A DNA stretch of 64,000 nucleotides from assembly GCA_037349315.1 (NCBI GenBank), contig JBAIAC010000057.1, positions 11,873,501 through 11,937,500 on the forward strand, read 5' to 3'. The DNA comes from Chelydra serpentina (Eukaryota > Chordata > Testudines > Chelydridae). The position numbers and the translations under genes were made by a program. Each line of letters opens with the position of its first letter. Position 1 is the stretch's first letter. The notes under the pieces are model-generated. The model did no database searches, was not told the origin of the DNA, and saw only the letters and a program-made list of their open reading frames with translations. Of the stretch, positions 21,615 through 32,557 are shown piece by piece.

Positions 21615-21855
21615 TTCATTGTTCCGGGGGGGTGCTCCACTCCCTCTCCACCCTGAGGCCCCACCCCCACTTCCCCCCTTCCCCCAAGGCCCTACCCTCA
21701 TCCTGCCTCTCCCCGCCCCTGTTCCAGCCCCTTCCCCGAGCACACCCTGCCCTCGCTCCACTGCCTCCCGCTCCCTCCCCAAAGTGCCTCCGGCCCGCCA
21801 CCGAACAGCTGATTGGTGGGTGCTGAGCACCCATGGAGTCGGCGCCTATGAGTAT
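21615..21855. repeat. Probable dispersed GC-rich repeat
   Basis: A C/T-rich interior (CCCTGCCTCGCTCC-like stretches) ends in GGTGGGTGCTGAGCACCCAT and GGAGTCGGCGCCTATGA. The GGGTGCTGAGCACCC part is a palindrome. I recognise the CACCCATGGAGTCGGCGCC ending as a repeated reptile sequence but cannot name it. Confidence 0.4.
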
Positions 21856-22489
21856 AGAGATAAAAAGTTCCTTCTGGTCAGGCATTTTTAGTCTCTTCCC
21901 CCAGAGTTCAAACGGCCGCATGTCTCCTCTGCATGGGTGTGGCGGGAGCCCTCAGCAGAGTCTTTTGTTCTCTGATGTCCCGCGGTGGCTTGTCTAATGT
22001 CTGTAGAGCTTGTGTTGGGCAGGAGACGACAGCGGTTGTGATACGTTGGTATTTCACACTCGATAATGTGTCTCTCCTGGCTGTGGGGGTTCCAGTTTCA
22101 TAGCAAACACTTGTATAGTTCCAGAGCAAACACTTCACCATTACCTTAGAGCACGGCATACCGATCTGATCAGTGAAATTAATGCAGGCAACAATTTACA
22201 AGCATTTCATAAAGTCCAAACACTAGACACATCTCTATAAAGCTAATCCCTGGTTTAGCAATACTAACATGCAGGTGGGCCAGACTGGTTTCCAGCTCTG
22301 TATTTGACAGCGCTCAGTGAGGCCTACGGGTCTTGGCATGAGCTAGCACCTGGTCTGCCAGCGTCACTCCCCCCACGGGGCTCTGGTGGCTGTGAAGGCA
22401 AGTAGGAAACCAAGACACGCTGTGGGCAAGGTCCAGATTCTCCAGGGTATTTGGGCACCTGCCACTGAAATCACTGGGCATTAGGTAAG

Positions 22490-22603
22490 AATCTGGGCCC
22501 ATGTGACTTTGCCCCCCATGATTACAGCAGCATGTCAGTGGCAAAACTGGGAATAGAGCCCAAGTTCCCTGCTCTGACCGCTAGACCGTACTGCCTTTGG
22601 GGA
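22490..22603 (-). mobile_element. MIR-like SINE head, antisense
   Basis: CAGCATGTCAGTGGCAAAAC, GGGAATAGAGCCCAAGTTCC and CTGACCGCTAGACCGTACTG correspond to the antisense tRNA-like head. Confidence 0.6.
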
Positions 22604-23229
22604 GCTCATTAAGGAGAAAGACCGCTCAGATCTGGGATAAGTGACATGCCCCGACTCTGGCACCATCCCCCCCAGGAGCCTGGCTCCGGGTCTCTGCCAG
22701 GCTGGGCCTGGGGAGCTGGTTTTCCTAATACCAAACCCACTCAACATGGGGCGTGTGAAAGCTGACAGGGCCTGGCAGATTGTTGGGTCTGGACTCTGGG
22801 AAGGGGGACAGGTGAACAAGGGGGGTCGGAGGGGAGAAGCGTCCAGTGGAAAATAGGGTCAAAGGCAGCAGGTGGGAGGGGAGGGGAGGGGAATATTCTA
22901 AGGAAAAAATACGTGGGACCCTGACTTGTGGCAACCTAGATCATGGGACATTTCTGCTCCTCTCCAAGCATCCACCAGATCCTCAGATTCCGTGAGCTCC
23001 CCCTATCCCCCCCACGTACCATAACCCTCCCCCCCCAGTGCCCAAGGATCTGAGGAGGGTGAGAGCTACACGGATGTGGCTTGTTGACAGGACCCAGCCA
23101 TGGCCTGGGTGATGACGCGCTTCCTGTCACTTGTGCAAGTTCAGCCAAAGTTCAGGCCCAGCTGCGGTGCGTCTGACAGCCTGAGGAAGCCGGGCTGCTG
23201 TGTCTTGTCCGCTTCGGCAGATGCTGCGT

Positions 23230-23417
23230 CATAGAATCATAGAATATCAGGGTTGGAAGGGACCTTAGGAGGTCATCTAGTCCAACCCCCTGCTCAAAGC
23301 AGGACCAATCCCCAATTTTTTTGTCCCAGATTCCTAAATGGCCCCCTCAAGGATTGAACTCACAACCCTGGGTTTAGCAGGCCAATGCTCAAACCACTGA
23401 GCTATCCTTCCCCCCCA
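23230..23417 (-). mobile_element. tRNA-derived SINE, antisense, CR1-type tail
   Basis: On the + strand it begins with the CR1-like end CATAGAATCATAGAATATCA, continues through AACCCCCTGCTCAAAGCAGG, and ends in the tRNA-like part GGATTGAACTCACAACCC and ACTGAGCTATCC. It is the same subfamily as the copy at 1672. It is nearly intact, so it is probably a comparatively recent insertion. Confidence 0.87.
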
Positions 23418-24339
23418 AAGTCGGATTTCCCCTCCCTGCCACTCCACCCTGCGCTGCGGCTGCCCTGCTATTCCAGCAGCCTTGGGGCCTCTCCTAGACT
23501 GCCGCTCATGCCAGGCTTAACCAAAGAGCTGGATACTGGTGCTGTTACCTGTCAGGGGAAAGCACGGTCCGGGGAACGAGGGGTTTCCACATTCTGGGCA
23601 GCCCCGAGGGCTGGAGCAGTCCCTGGAGTGTATCAGAGCAGTCCTGAGGCCTGCTTTAGCCTCACCTGCCTCCCTACAGGCCGCTCTGCTGGAGCGTAGA
23701 TAGGCTTGGATGGATTCGTTGTCGGTAATGGTCCATTTCACTGGACACACACAAACCAACCCTAAATATTTCCATCTCTGGGAAGTGGAATTTACAGAGA
23801 GGCAACGTAAGAAAAATGCTGCTTCCAAAGTTACTAGAGTTTGATTTTAAGGATCGTTATTTTGTATATTTAGGCAATTTGTGTTTTGACAGTTATAAAG
23901 CTTTAACTTTTTGCATCAGTGTCTTCGGTCATTAAATAATTATTATCTGCCCCCCCACCCGTTTGATCCCCACTTCCCCCCAATTTCTTGCAATGGTGAA
24001 AATTTAAATGGATAAAAATTGGGGTAAAATGCTTTCAAGTAAACATCGGTTATCTGTTGAAATTCTACCAAAAAGAATAAAATTAAATTCTGGCCACGCC
24101 CCATCCTGCCCGGACACAGCCCTCCTGCCCCCAGCATGCCCTGCGCTTGGGTCTGGGAGGGGCAGGAGCAGCATGCAGCCGCCTTACGCTGCCCCCGTGC
24201 TAGGAGTGTTTCCCCGGGAGGGCCGTTTTGGCTCCTTTCTGGCCACTCAAGTAGTGTAAAGGGGCTGGAATTGGTCTTAATTTGTAAACCATGGGCTCCA
24301 AAATTACAGAGCTAATGCGTTAACCCTTTGTTCATTATC

Positions 24340-24450
24340 TAGTTATTATTATTAATGATTTGTTTTACCATAGCGGCTAGGAACCCTAGTCATGGACCAG
24401 ACCCCATTCCGCTAGAACACAAACACAGCTCCTGCCCTACCACAACTCAC
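24340..24450 (-). mobile_element. MIR-like SINE fragment, antisense
   Basis: TTATTATTATTAATGATTTG, ACCATAGCGGCTAGGAACCC, then CATTCCGCTAGAACACAAAC and CTCCTGCCC. Confidence 0.55.
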
Positions 24451-25916
24451 ATCAGGTTTGACACGCTCATTGCTCCAACACACTGTGGTCATAATCTGTA
24501 TCTAAAAGGTGTCATGTGCAGACTGGTAACACGCTGGTCATTAATATTGTTGCGTGGGGCATGCCCGGGTGGTGTATAAACAGTTATAGATGTGTGCCGG
24601 GAGTGCGGCCTTCACATGTGTTTGGCAAGCAGTGCATTAGCCCAGCCCGCCCTAGACAGAGGAAGGTTGTTTCACCTGCTTGACTGTGTCTCCAATGTAA
24701 ATTGAGCAAGGGGAGGCCAGACACAATGGAAGTACATTTACATGTAAGGGATACAAAGCCATCGAATGAGCAAGTGGTGCCCACTTAACGGTCACGCCGG
24801 GGGCTGGAGGCCGGACCCCCCAGGAAGCCTTCCTGGCTCTTGGAACAAAGAAATGGCCTTTGGGAAATAGAAGCAGAAACAGAAAGCGATTTGGGCATCC
24901 ATCACCTGAGGGACACAAGAGGCCAAAGCTCTTGACACCTGAGAAAGGTGGACTCCTCAGCCCAGGGGGGACTGAGAACTGACCGTAGGTGAGAAACCTG
25001 CTTAGACAACAATTGTAACTTGTTGAAGTTAAGTTTTAGATGCTAGAAAGCGTGTTTGGTTTGGTTGTAACCTTGTCTGTCCCTTTCACTCTGACTTGAA
25101 ATCATGTAAACCTCAGTTTGTTGTTAATACGTCAAACAGTCAAAGCAGTGCGGTAGGAAATGGTCTGTGAGCAGCATTCTGAACGGACCCGGTCGGGGCA
25201 AGGTTGCCTTTGCCCAGGCCGGAGAGAAGGCTCTTGGAGTGATTGAGACGCGAGATGACGAGGGCCTGTATGAGAGTCAGAGCTGTGCGGATGGACAGGA
25301 GAGGCTGTATCTTAGAGACGTTAGGCACCAAGAATCAGCAAGATGTGGAGGGAACCCTCATGAGGGCAATGGAATTACGGGGCGGTTTCCTCGGTCCTCT
25401 CCCTGACATGGGAGGGTCAGTCTCCTTCCATCGGCTGTAATCTGTCCTGGCAGGCTGAGCGGCCGCGGGGTGACGTTGAGGCTGGGGAGGGGAACGAGGA
25501 GCGAATTTAATAGGTTCTCTGCCCCAGCTAATAATTCATCGAAGCATCAGTCACTGCCTGAGCAGCTTCCCCGGGCCAGCCGCCTGCTCGTTAAGCCGGG
25601 GAGATGTCAGAGAGCTCGATAGCAGTGATTTGCCAGGCGGAGCCCGTTGAGCCAAAGGAAACACATCAATCGCATGGGAGGGGAGGTGCAAAACCAGCAC
25701 TTACCTGCACTGTGTAGCTCATCCTTCAGCCCCTCTGCCTGGGAGCGGGCGTAGCTGGGTTCAGGGCCCAGTTCCCCAGTGCCCTGGACCGTGCGTAGCC
25801 AGCTCGCCACTCTGCCAGGACCCGAGCTAGCTAGATTAGAGTTAGCTCGGATATGCCAGCCGGAGCTGCAATCACACTCCCTGACTCAGGGCTGGCCTTA
25901 CCATGAGGCCAGACTC

Positions 25917-25937
25917 TGTGTGTGTGTGTGGGGGGGG
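25917..25937. repeat. (TG)n followed by poly-G
   Basis: Eight or so TG units followed by eight G. Confidence 0.9.
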
Positions 25938-26662
25938 CTCCACTAGGACCCAGAGTGTGGAAAATTGTCTGCTGCTGGTGCATCAGTATTCTCTCTGCTC
26001 TAGATGCACAGAGATGGAGGAGTGCTGTGCTGGAGGAAGGAGGGCACAAGAGACCTTTCAAAGTTTTGGCCCAAGCAAGGGGGCATGGGGGCGTCATTTG
26101 AGCTCCCCACCTCAGGTGCCAAAATGTTGTGGGCTGGCCCTGCCCTGACTCCAAGACAGCCACGCCAAACAAAGACGGGACATGGGAGAGCCCTTCGGGC
26201 CTAGGACGGGGTGGAGACGTGAATGGGGAGAAGAACGAGCCACTGGCGGAAGGAGGAGTGAGAGCCGAGGGTGCTGGGAACTGACAGGCTGCACCGGGGT
26301 AAGGGGGGAGAATGAAAGAAGAAACGAAGAGCTGATCTCCAGACTCGCAGCCCCCAGGTCAGTGGGCCAGGCCAAGCTGTGGCGTTGCCCTGAGAACACC
26401 CAGTGCTCAGCGGTAACGGATCTGGCCCCCAAGCTGGGCAGAGGCAGTGAATTGGAGCATTGCTGGCTGGCATGGCAGGATTCATGCGGCGTGGATGGAG
26501 CGGTCCAAGAGAGAGGGCCGGGGATTCAGCATGCGGAGGGCACACGATGGCCGTGGGGCTAGACTACGGCAGACGTGGGCGGGGAGTCTGACGCGCACAG
26601 ATCCCCGGGCGACTGGGAGCCGCTGAGCCGATAAACCCTCCTCATTCTCCTCTTCCTCGCAG

Positions 26663-26934
26663 GTTCCTACCTGATGGTCAACTCCTCCCAGCATGCGCCG
26701 GGGCAGAAAGCTCACCTCCTCTTCCAGACGCTGAGCGAGAATGACACCCACTGCCTCCAGTTCAGCTACTTCATGTACAGCCGGGACGGCCACAGCCCCG
26801 GCTCCCTCAACGTCTACGTGAAGGTGAACGGGGGCCCGCTGGGCAGCCTGGTGTGGAACGTGTCCGGCTCCCATGGGCGGCAGTGGCACCAGGCTGAGCT
26901 GGCGGTCAGCATGTTTTGGCCCAACGAGTACCAG
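26663..26934 (+). CDS. PTPRU: PTPRU exon: main part of the MAM domain (272 nt)
   Basis: This exon encodes about 90 residues of the extracellular MAM domain of receptor tyrosine phosphatase U, a membrane protein with a cytoplasmic phosphatase region. MAM domains of type IIb receptor phosphatases mediate homophilic cell adhesion in the better-studied paralogues. The translation runs from [14 protein letters not shown] (the G codon is completed by the preceding exon) to FWPNEYQ. It shows the cysteine in [10 protein letters not shown] and three N-glycosylation sequons (NSS, NDT, NVS). The acceptor is a pyrimidine-rich tract ending in cgcag; the donor is CAG/gtgagt. It enters in phase 1 and leaves in phase 0, and 272 nt is the length I recall for the equivalent exon in the family. 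Residues such as [15 protein letters not shown] fit PTPRU better than PTPRM, PTPRK or PTPRT. No upstream MAM exon was recognised in the 26 kb before it. Confidence 0.96.
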
Positions 26935-27845
26935 GTGAGTTGGAAGCATCCCTCGCGGCGGGAGGCTGGGAGATGGTCTCGCAGAGGCCACGGGGTGATT
27001 TGGGGCCTAGAGGGGACTTAAGCAGACAGTGACTGAGCTGAACGGGCCCTGGAGGAGAGAGAGGCCTTTGAACTTTCCACTACGCAGCCCTCTGGCAGGG
27101 CGCCAAGGGGGAACACATTCAAGCAATGCCCCTGGCTATTCCAGCCCTGGACGCCCCTTCAATCCCAACCCACAGCCCCACTGGCTATTCCAGCCCTGGG
27201 CTGCTTACCCCTCTGCCTAGCTCTGCTAATGCCCCTCACTCCCAGCCTGCAGCTCCTGGGCCATCCCAATCCTGCCCTCAAGCCGCGCTGCTACCCAGCC
27301 GGTGAGGTGTGCCCCTTTCCTTCCTGCCCCCCAAGCTCCAGAGGTCCATCCTTGAGAAGCACTGACGTGGTGTCTGTCTGAGCTGCCTAGTGCTATGAAG
27401 GGGGGGTCTGTGCTCAGCGTGTCTAGCTGCCAGCCTGGCTGGGTGTCCCAGGAGAGCGAGCCTCCCTCTGTATTTCGTCTTCTTGGCTTCCCATGGCAGC
27501 AGGTGCCCGGGGGACAGTGCGGGGCAGCGCCGACGTGAAGAACCCTTAAAACGAACCATCATCTAGTTTCCTTTTGGTAACGGTTTGATCCAAGCCAAGA
27601 CATGGACCCAGGCTGCAGAATTCGAATCTGGCTTCAGAGCCCCAGAGTTCGGGGCAGTCGGCTGCAGGGATTTGGCTCAGCCTGTTGTTAATTAAGACCA
27701 GCCCCATGATTAAGATGCTGCAACCCCCCGGGGCTTGGGCCCAACTTTGTTCGTCTCCAGGCCCTTCCCCTGCCAGTGTGACCTTTGCCCATGGCCCGGG
27801 GCAGCGGATCACCTCAATGACAGGCGTGTGTCTGGTTGCCCCCAG
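26935..27845 (+). other. PTPRU: PTPRU intron inside the MAM domain (911 nt)
   Basis: Phase-0 intron between the two MAM exons, running from gtgagt to cccccag. It has no recognisable repeat or RNA gene. An imperfect local duplication occurs near 27137-27200, where a segment containing GGCTATTCCAGCCCTGG appears twice. Confidence 0.9.
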
Positions 27846-27927
27846 GTCCTGTTTGAGGCGGTGATCTCGGGCGAGCGCAGAGGATACCTCGGCTTGGATG
27901 ACGTCTTGCTCTTGAATTATCCGTGCT
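27846..27927 (+). CDS. PTPRU: PTPRU exon: end of the MAM domain (82 nt)
   Basis: This short exon completes the MAM domain. It translates as [20 protein letters not shown] followed by LLLNYPC; the G-Y-L-G-L-D-D-V motif and the final Cys are typical of the MAM C-terminus. The acceptor is gcccccag/GTC and the donor is TGCT/gtgagt. It starts in phase 0 and ends in phase 1, one base into a Ser codon finished by the next exon. The 82-nt length is the one I recall for the family. The preceding intron is 911 nt and the following one 1609 nt. At 27 codons it is identified by its splice sites, frame continuity with both neighbours and its match to the PTPRU protein. Confidence 0.95.
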
Positions 27928-29536
27928 GTGAGTATCGCAGCACCCTGGCTGCAGCCTCCGTCCTGGCAGGGGCCAGCGGCCCGGCCCGCCGTGCTGCTAT
28001 CCAGAGCCCTCACGCTGCCAGTGACGCGTCCCGCTAATGAGCCACTTGGCGGGACTCGCTGCGAGCATGAACGACCTGCTGTCGGAGCAGGGCCAAAGGG
28101 GGATACGCCAGGAGCAGCTGCCGCGGGGGAAGGGACCTGGTGGTCGGGGTTGGGAGGTGGGCGTCTTTCATCAGCAAGGAGGGTGGGCAGAAAAGCCGGA
28201 GCCCTCAGGGGCTGGGAACCAGTGGCTAGTAGCCAGCGCTGGGCAGGGCCAGGCCAGGTGGGAGAGCAGCCTAGTACATAGTGCCTGGCAGGTCGCACTG
28301 AGCCCCATGCATGCTGGGCAGGGTGATGGAGGGATGCCCGGCGGGGCAGGTGTGATCAGCAAGGCCGAGATATTTATCTCACTGTGGCGTCCCCAGGCCC
28401 AGAGCTCAGGAGCTGTCAGCATTGGGGCTCTTGACACTGCTGGGGAACGGCTGAATCTCCCCCCCGATGAGCCTCTTCATCGACGGGACACAAACCCCAG
28501 CTCTGCCCCTTCTCCTGGGAGAACGCAGGCTGAGCGTCGGGCCTACACGGCCCCTTTAAAAGGGACAGCTCCAGCAGGGAGAAGGGACACGTTAACCGCG
28601 GCCGGCCGCTGGGGAAGGGAGCTAACACCTCGCTGACAGCACGAGGCAATGGAGCGCTATGTGCACCTGGGCCCCCTCGCTAAATGGTGGCCCTGCAAAG
28701 CCAGACAGTTCCCGGGGGTGTTGGGGGTTCACCCCCTGCTTCTCCCAGCCCTGGCGCCGGCCCTGCAGGGAGGGAGGGCTCTGCAGGAAATCAGTGCCAT
28801 CCAATGGAAAACCCCGGCATGGCCGGTGGGATTTCAAGGCTTCAGGACTGTACTGGCTCCCGACTTGCAGCTGAGCTTGTGATGTCACAGGGTCCCCTGC
28901 AATCTCCTCCATGCCTTAAGTTTCCCCGGCTACGCTGCCTTCCCTACAGCCCTTTTGGCTCTGGTTTGTATACCCTGGAGTGGCTGCACCATAGCATATC
29001 AGCAGTGAGGATTTGTATATCCAGGCTGCAGACCTCGCTCCATTGAGTCCGTCAGTCTGCGTCTGTTGGTCATCCACATCTGGTGCTACAGAGAAAGGTG
29101 AAAATGCCGCCCACAAAGCACTTGGGCCATGTTGCAGCTGTGGGAGAAAATTCCTTCCTGCCCCCAAAAGAAATGAAGTCCTGAAGCATGAGCATTGATT
29201 GCTCCTAACCTATCCCAGTGGTGGAGGAGGGAGCCAGGGAGTTTGGTTCTGAATATTGGGTTCTTTGATTCAGGCCCTTAGCTAATTAATATTGATTATT
29301 AAATGGTCCAGCTCCTGGTAAAGCCGTTAACCCGGAGCAGGAAAGCAGCACGTTCTGTAGCCCCATCCCAGCTGCAGACCCAGAGCCTGGTCCGGCTTTG
29401 TGCTCCTGGGATCCAGCACCTCGTTTCATGGGTGCGTTGGGGAGCTTGCCGGGGAGAGGGAAGGTACCGGCAGGTAGCTGCAGAGTAGCCCAAGTCCTGG
29501 ATCCCTGTGTGACTCTTTACCTCTCTGTTCTGGCAG
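27928..29536 (+). other. PTPRU: PTPRU intron between MAM and Ig domains (1609 nt)
   Basis: Phase-1 intron marking the MAM/Ig domain boundary, running from gtgagt to tctggcag. It is GC-rich. A 250-codon open frame on the - strand (27546-28298) overlaps its start and the 82-nt exon, but it looks like a composition artefact. A stretch near 29045-29165 resembles an old dispersed repeat that I cannot name. Confidence 0.9.
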
Positions 29537-29652
29537 CCAAAGCGCCTCATTTCTCCCGCCTGGGCGACGTGGAGGTCAACGCCGGGCAGAACGCCACCTT
29601 CCAGTGCGTGGCGGCCGGGAAGGCGTTGGAGGCGGAGAGGTTCCTCATGCAG
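29537..29652 (+). CDS. PTPRU: PTPRU exon: first half of the Ig domain (116 nt)
   Basis: This exon encodes the N-terminal half of the single Ig-like domain, which in this family sits between MAM and the FNIII repeats and contributes to homophilic binding. The translation is (S)[17 protein letters not shown] then [27 protein letters not shown] holds the first Ig cysteine together with an N-glycosylation sequon (NAT). The stretch [14 protein letters not shown] is highly characteristic of PTPRU; in PTPRM, as I recall it, the same stretch reads roughly HFLRIQNVEVNAGQ. The acceptor is ctggcag and the donor CAG/gtaact, entering in phase 1 and leaving in phase 0. Confidence 0.96.
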
Positions 29653-30404
29653 GTAACTGGGGGTTGGTGGGGTGAGGCGGAGTCTGCTCTGCCAACGTAG
29701 AGCCTTTCGCCGGCTCCACCGCCCGGAACTCCCTGAGATGGAGTCAGCTCACTGCCGCACGATGCCCGGGACTGAGGGCTGTGGGGCGGTGACTGGCTCA
29801 GCCCCACGGGCCGGATCGCACTCGTGGCTGCACGGCCCACTTTGGAGCACAGGGAGGGGGAAGGAAATGAGGGATGGGGGTGCGGGGCCCTCCCCCTAGT
29901 TGCCATGGAAGTCCCATCGGAAGATCAAAAACTACAGAAGAAGGGGAGTCCCCTCCCGTAACCAGCCCTCCCTCAGAGGCCCAGCCTGCCGCCCTCTCCC
30001 AGGCAAGGCGCCCTTTGCCGTTGGGACTGGACCCCCAGGTAGGAGTGGGAGTTGTGGGCCGTTATAGTCCCAGGCCCATACCTACGCCCCTCCCCCTGCA
30101 CCCCTGCGAGACACCGCATTTGTGGTGCTGCAGTGCCATTCGGGCGGGGGGGGGGAGCGTGCTGCCACCCGGAGCGATGCCCCGAGCTGCTCAGCAGCGA
30201 CCCCTGTGGCTGTGTAGGGAGCAGCCCTGAGAGGGCTCTGGCTGGCTTGGCAGGCCAGAGCCAGTGGGGAGAAACAGGATGCTCTGTCAGACCCAGAGGC
30301 GATCACCCCTCCTGCCTGGGCAGCGGTGGGGAGCAAGCCCGGGAGGGCTGAGCAGCACAGTTTGCCTGGGGATCCCCCTAACGTCCTCTTTCTCTGGCCG
30401 GCAG
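29653..30404 (+). other. PTPRU: PTPRU intron inside the Ig domain (752 nt)
   Basis: Phase-0 intron splitting the Ig domain, running from gtaact to ccggcag. It is GC-rich with no recognisable repeat. A run of ten G lies near 30148-30157. Confidence 0.9.
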
Positions 30405-30579
30405 AGGCAGAACGGAGCCGTTGCCCCAGCCGCCTCAGTGAAGCACATCAGCCATAGAAGGTTCCTGGCTACCTTCCAGCTGGACGAGGTCTCCAAGGGG
30501 GAGCAGGATCTTTACCGCTGCGTCAGCCAGTCCGTGCGGGGCTCCGGCGTCTCCAACTTTGCCGAGCTGATTGTGAAAG
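30405..30579 (+). CDS. PTPRU: PTPRU exon: second half of the Ig domain (175 nt)
   Basis: This exon gives the C-terminal half of the Ig domain: [19 protein letters not shown], then [20 protein letters not shown], then [19 protein letters not shown]. The D-L-Y-R-C motif is the conserved D-x-Y-x-C around the second Ig cysteine, which pairs with the Cys of the preceding exon. It begins in phase 0 directly after gccggcag and ends AAAG/gtgagg in phase 1. Together with the 116-nt exon it forms a symmetrical 1-1 module. Its 175-nt length agrees with the family layout. The preceding intron is only 752 nt. Confidence 0.96.
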
Positions 30580-30791
30580 GTGAGGGTGGCGCTCGCTTAC
30601 GCTCGAGGAGGGGCCTGGAGCAGAGGAACTCAAAGCGTGTTACAAAGCTGTTATGTGAACTAAGGCCATTAACTAACATGACGCTAAACATGACAGGCCA
30701 GGTCATGTTTAAAAGGGATTAGCTGGTTATGGTGAACCCTCCGCTCTGCTCCCTGGCCTGGGTTAACCATGGCCACCAACCACATCACTGT

Positions 30792-30884
30792 CCTCGTCTA
30801 CACACAGGGCACAGTCATGTCTGACCTGGTGTTAGCTAACCTGTGGGAGTTAACAGGAACTGTTCGCAGTGTGGACGTGGCCTG
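30792..30884. mobile_element. Short inverted-repeat DNA element (about 93 bp)
   Basis: The left end is TCGTCTACACACAGGGCAC and the right end GTTCGCAGTGTGGACGTGGCC. The GTCTACAC / GTGTGGAC ends match the family at 57615. It is small and internally deleted. Confidence 0.5.
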
Positions 30885-31427
30885 CCTGCTTCTCTCTGGG
30901 ATTCATCCCGGACTGCTTGGCACATACTCGAGCCAACATTCTCAGAAGCGGCAGCTGACGTTGGGCTCTTCCGCTTCCCGGGGCTCAAGCTGAGATGGCC
31001 CAGGCCTGCTTTTCAGAGGCACTGAGCACCTGCAAATCCAGGGGGTCAGTGAGACTAGGCACCAGGTCTGAGGTGTCTTGCTGACAACTCCCAATGGGGG
31101 GTTAGTTTGGTCCACTGGGTTCTAATTCCATGCTAATGACCTCCCCTTTGCTCAGTGCTTCTCACTGATGTAGAGTGAGGCCGTGCTTCATCTTGAAGGA
31201 TCCTAACCTGCTGGAGCTGTATGAACCCAGTGAAGTCAATAGGAGCCTTTCCTTGATTTGACTGGGCACTGGAACACGTTATATGCATCTCTTCTCCCTA
31301 CCCACCACTGACATGCGTCTGCCTCTGGGGTGGAGCGCTGCAGCTGTTCAGCAGTGCACTCCAGTACTGTGCTGCCTTGCGTATTGCATCATGTGCTGTT
31401 AGCTCGACGCAAATCAAGGGGAATGTA

Positions 31428-32265
31428 AAGACTTAGGAACATAGGAACTGCCAGATTGGATCAGGCCCAAAGTCCATCTAGCCCAGTGTCCTGTCTCTGA
31501 CAGTGGCCAGCAACAGCTGCTTCAGAGGAAGGTACAAGAAACCCTGCAGTAGGCCGTTGTGAGATAACCTGCTTCCTGAGTTTTTTTTCCTAACCTCCAG
31601 TAGTAGAGGTTAGCTTATGCCCTTAAGCACAAACCCAGAGTTATTTGTTAAATTGGTATTATTATTACGGGTCTTCTTAAATCGTGGAGAAATCACACCT
31701 GTTTTGCGGCTTGGTCACGGCATATATAGCAAATTTCACGCACGTGTAACACTGCTGTGAAATTTCCTACGTATGCTGTGACCAACCTGTGAAAAATGTG
31801 TGGTTTCTCTGCAGTGTTTCTCAAGCTGGGGTCCCTGACCCAAAAGTGGGGGGGTTGTAAGCTTATTGCAGGGGGCTCGTGGTATTGCCAGTCTTACTTC
31901 TCCATGGCCGCTGGCATTGCTGAAGCTGGCGGCGGGAGAGCAGCAGCTGCTGTCTGGGCACCCAGATCTGAAGGCAGCGCTACCGCCAGCAGCCGCACAG
32001 AAGGAAGGGTGGCAGTACCATGCTGCTCTGCCTTCAGAGCTGGCTGGCCAGAGACCATATTGAATGGGGGAGACCATATTTCACGGTCCATGATGCGATT
32101 TTCATGCCTGTGAATTTGATAGACCCCTAATTATTATAACCGGATCGCCTTGCTATCTGGATACAGGTCCAGTCCCTTTTAAAATCCTGCCTCAACGCTA
32201 TGTAGTAGCAATAGGTTCCACAGGCTAATTGTGCATATCTCAATACCCAGTGGGAGGAAGGCGTT
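31428..32265 (-). mobile_element. CR1-like LINE fragment, antisense, split by a DNA element
   Basis: The left part (31428-31663) has ACATAGGAACTGCCAGATTG, CCATCTAGCCCAGTGTCCTG and GACAGTGGCCAGCAACAGC. The right part (about 32140-32265) has CAGGTCCAGTCCCTTTTAAA and GTTCCACAGGCTAATTGTGC. They read as one antisense CR1 consensus interrupted by the element at 31664-32136. Confidence 0.7.
31664..32136. mobile_element. Inverted-repeat DNA element inside CR1, possibly composite
   Basis: The left end reads TATTACGGGTCTTCTTAAATC and the right end GAATTTGATAGACCCCTAATT, whose reverse complement is alignable (AATTAGGGGTCTATCAAATTC). A hAT-like end, CAGTGTTTCTCAAGCTGGGG, appears inside at about 31811, suggesting a second nested element. 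The target duplication is unclear because the flanks are ATT-rich. Confidence 0.5.
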
Positions 32266-32525
32266 TTTTGCCTAGCACAGTGGGACCTCACTAATTCTCG
32301 CTGACTGGCTTTTGCGAGTCAGCGAACGCCGACAATTAAAAAGGAGGCAGAAGAATGCCTCCTCCGAATGTACGGTGTTCATTTGTTTTGACGGTTGTGG
32401 CGAAGCGTTAATTATTGATGACAGAGTTTCACAGCACCGTGGCAACCGCTCGGAAGCATATGCTGTAAAAAACACAGTGGAGTTCTGGTCACATGAGACC
32501 TTGCTGCTGCCTGTGTCGTTAAACC

Positions 32526-32526
<1 letters not shown>

Positions 32527-32554
<28 letters not shown>
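32527..32554. repeat. (GT)n microsatellite
   Basis: About 14 uninterrupted GT units in the Ig/FNIII intron. Confidence 0.97.

Positions 32555-32557
<3 letters not shown>

Larger units (their letters stand above)
1..26662 (+). other. PTPRU: PTPRU 5' intron, 3' part (at least 26.7 kb)
   Basis: This stretch is intron upstream of the 272-nt MAM exon; its 5' end is outside the window. No exon was recognised. I looked for the short upstream exon carrying the start of the MAM domain and did not find it, consistent with the long 5' introns of this gene family. Recognisable repeats are listed separately. Stretches longer than 300 nt where I see nothing I can name include about 1-920, 1090-1670, 3000-3800, 6210-6745, 7862-9690 (with a possible degenerate DNA-element end near 9115), 9960-10475, 11800-12190, 14480-15030, 16420-16940, 17120-19310, 22100-22490, 23420-24340 and 25140-26660. 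The stretch 24440-25135 has the look of an old repeat or LTR that I cannot classify. Confidence 0.85.

Noticed and set aside
27546..28298. 250-codon open frame on the - strand
   Set aside because: It overlaps the 82-nt PTPRU exon in a GC-rich stretch, matches no protein I know, and has no domain or splice evidence.
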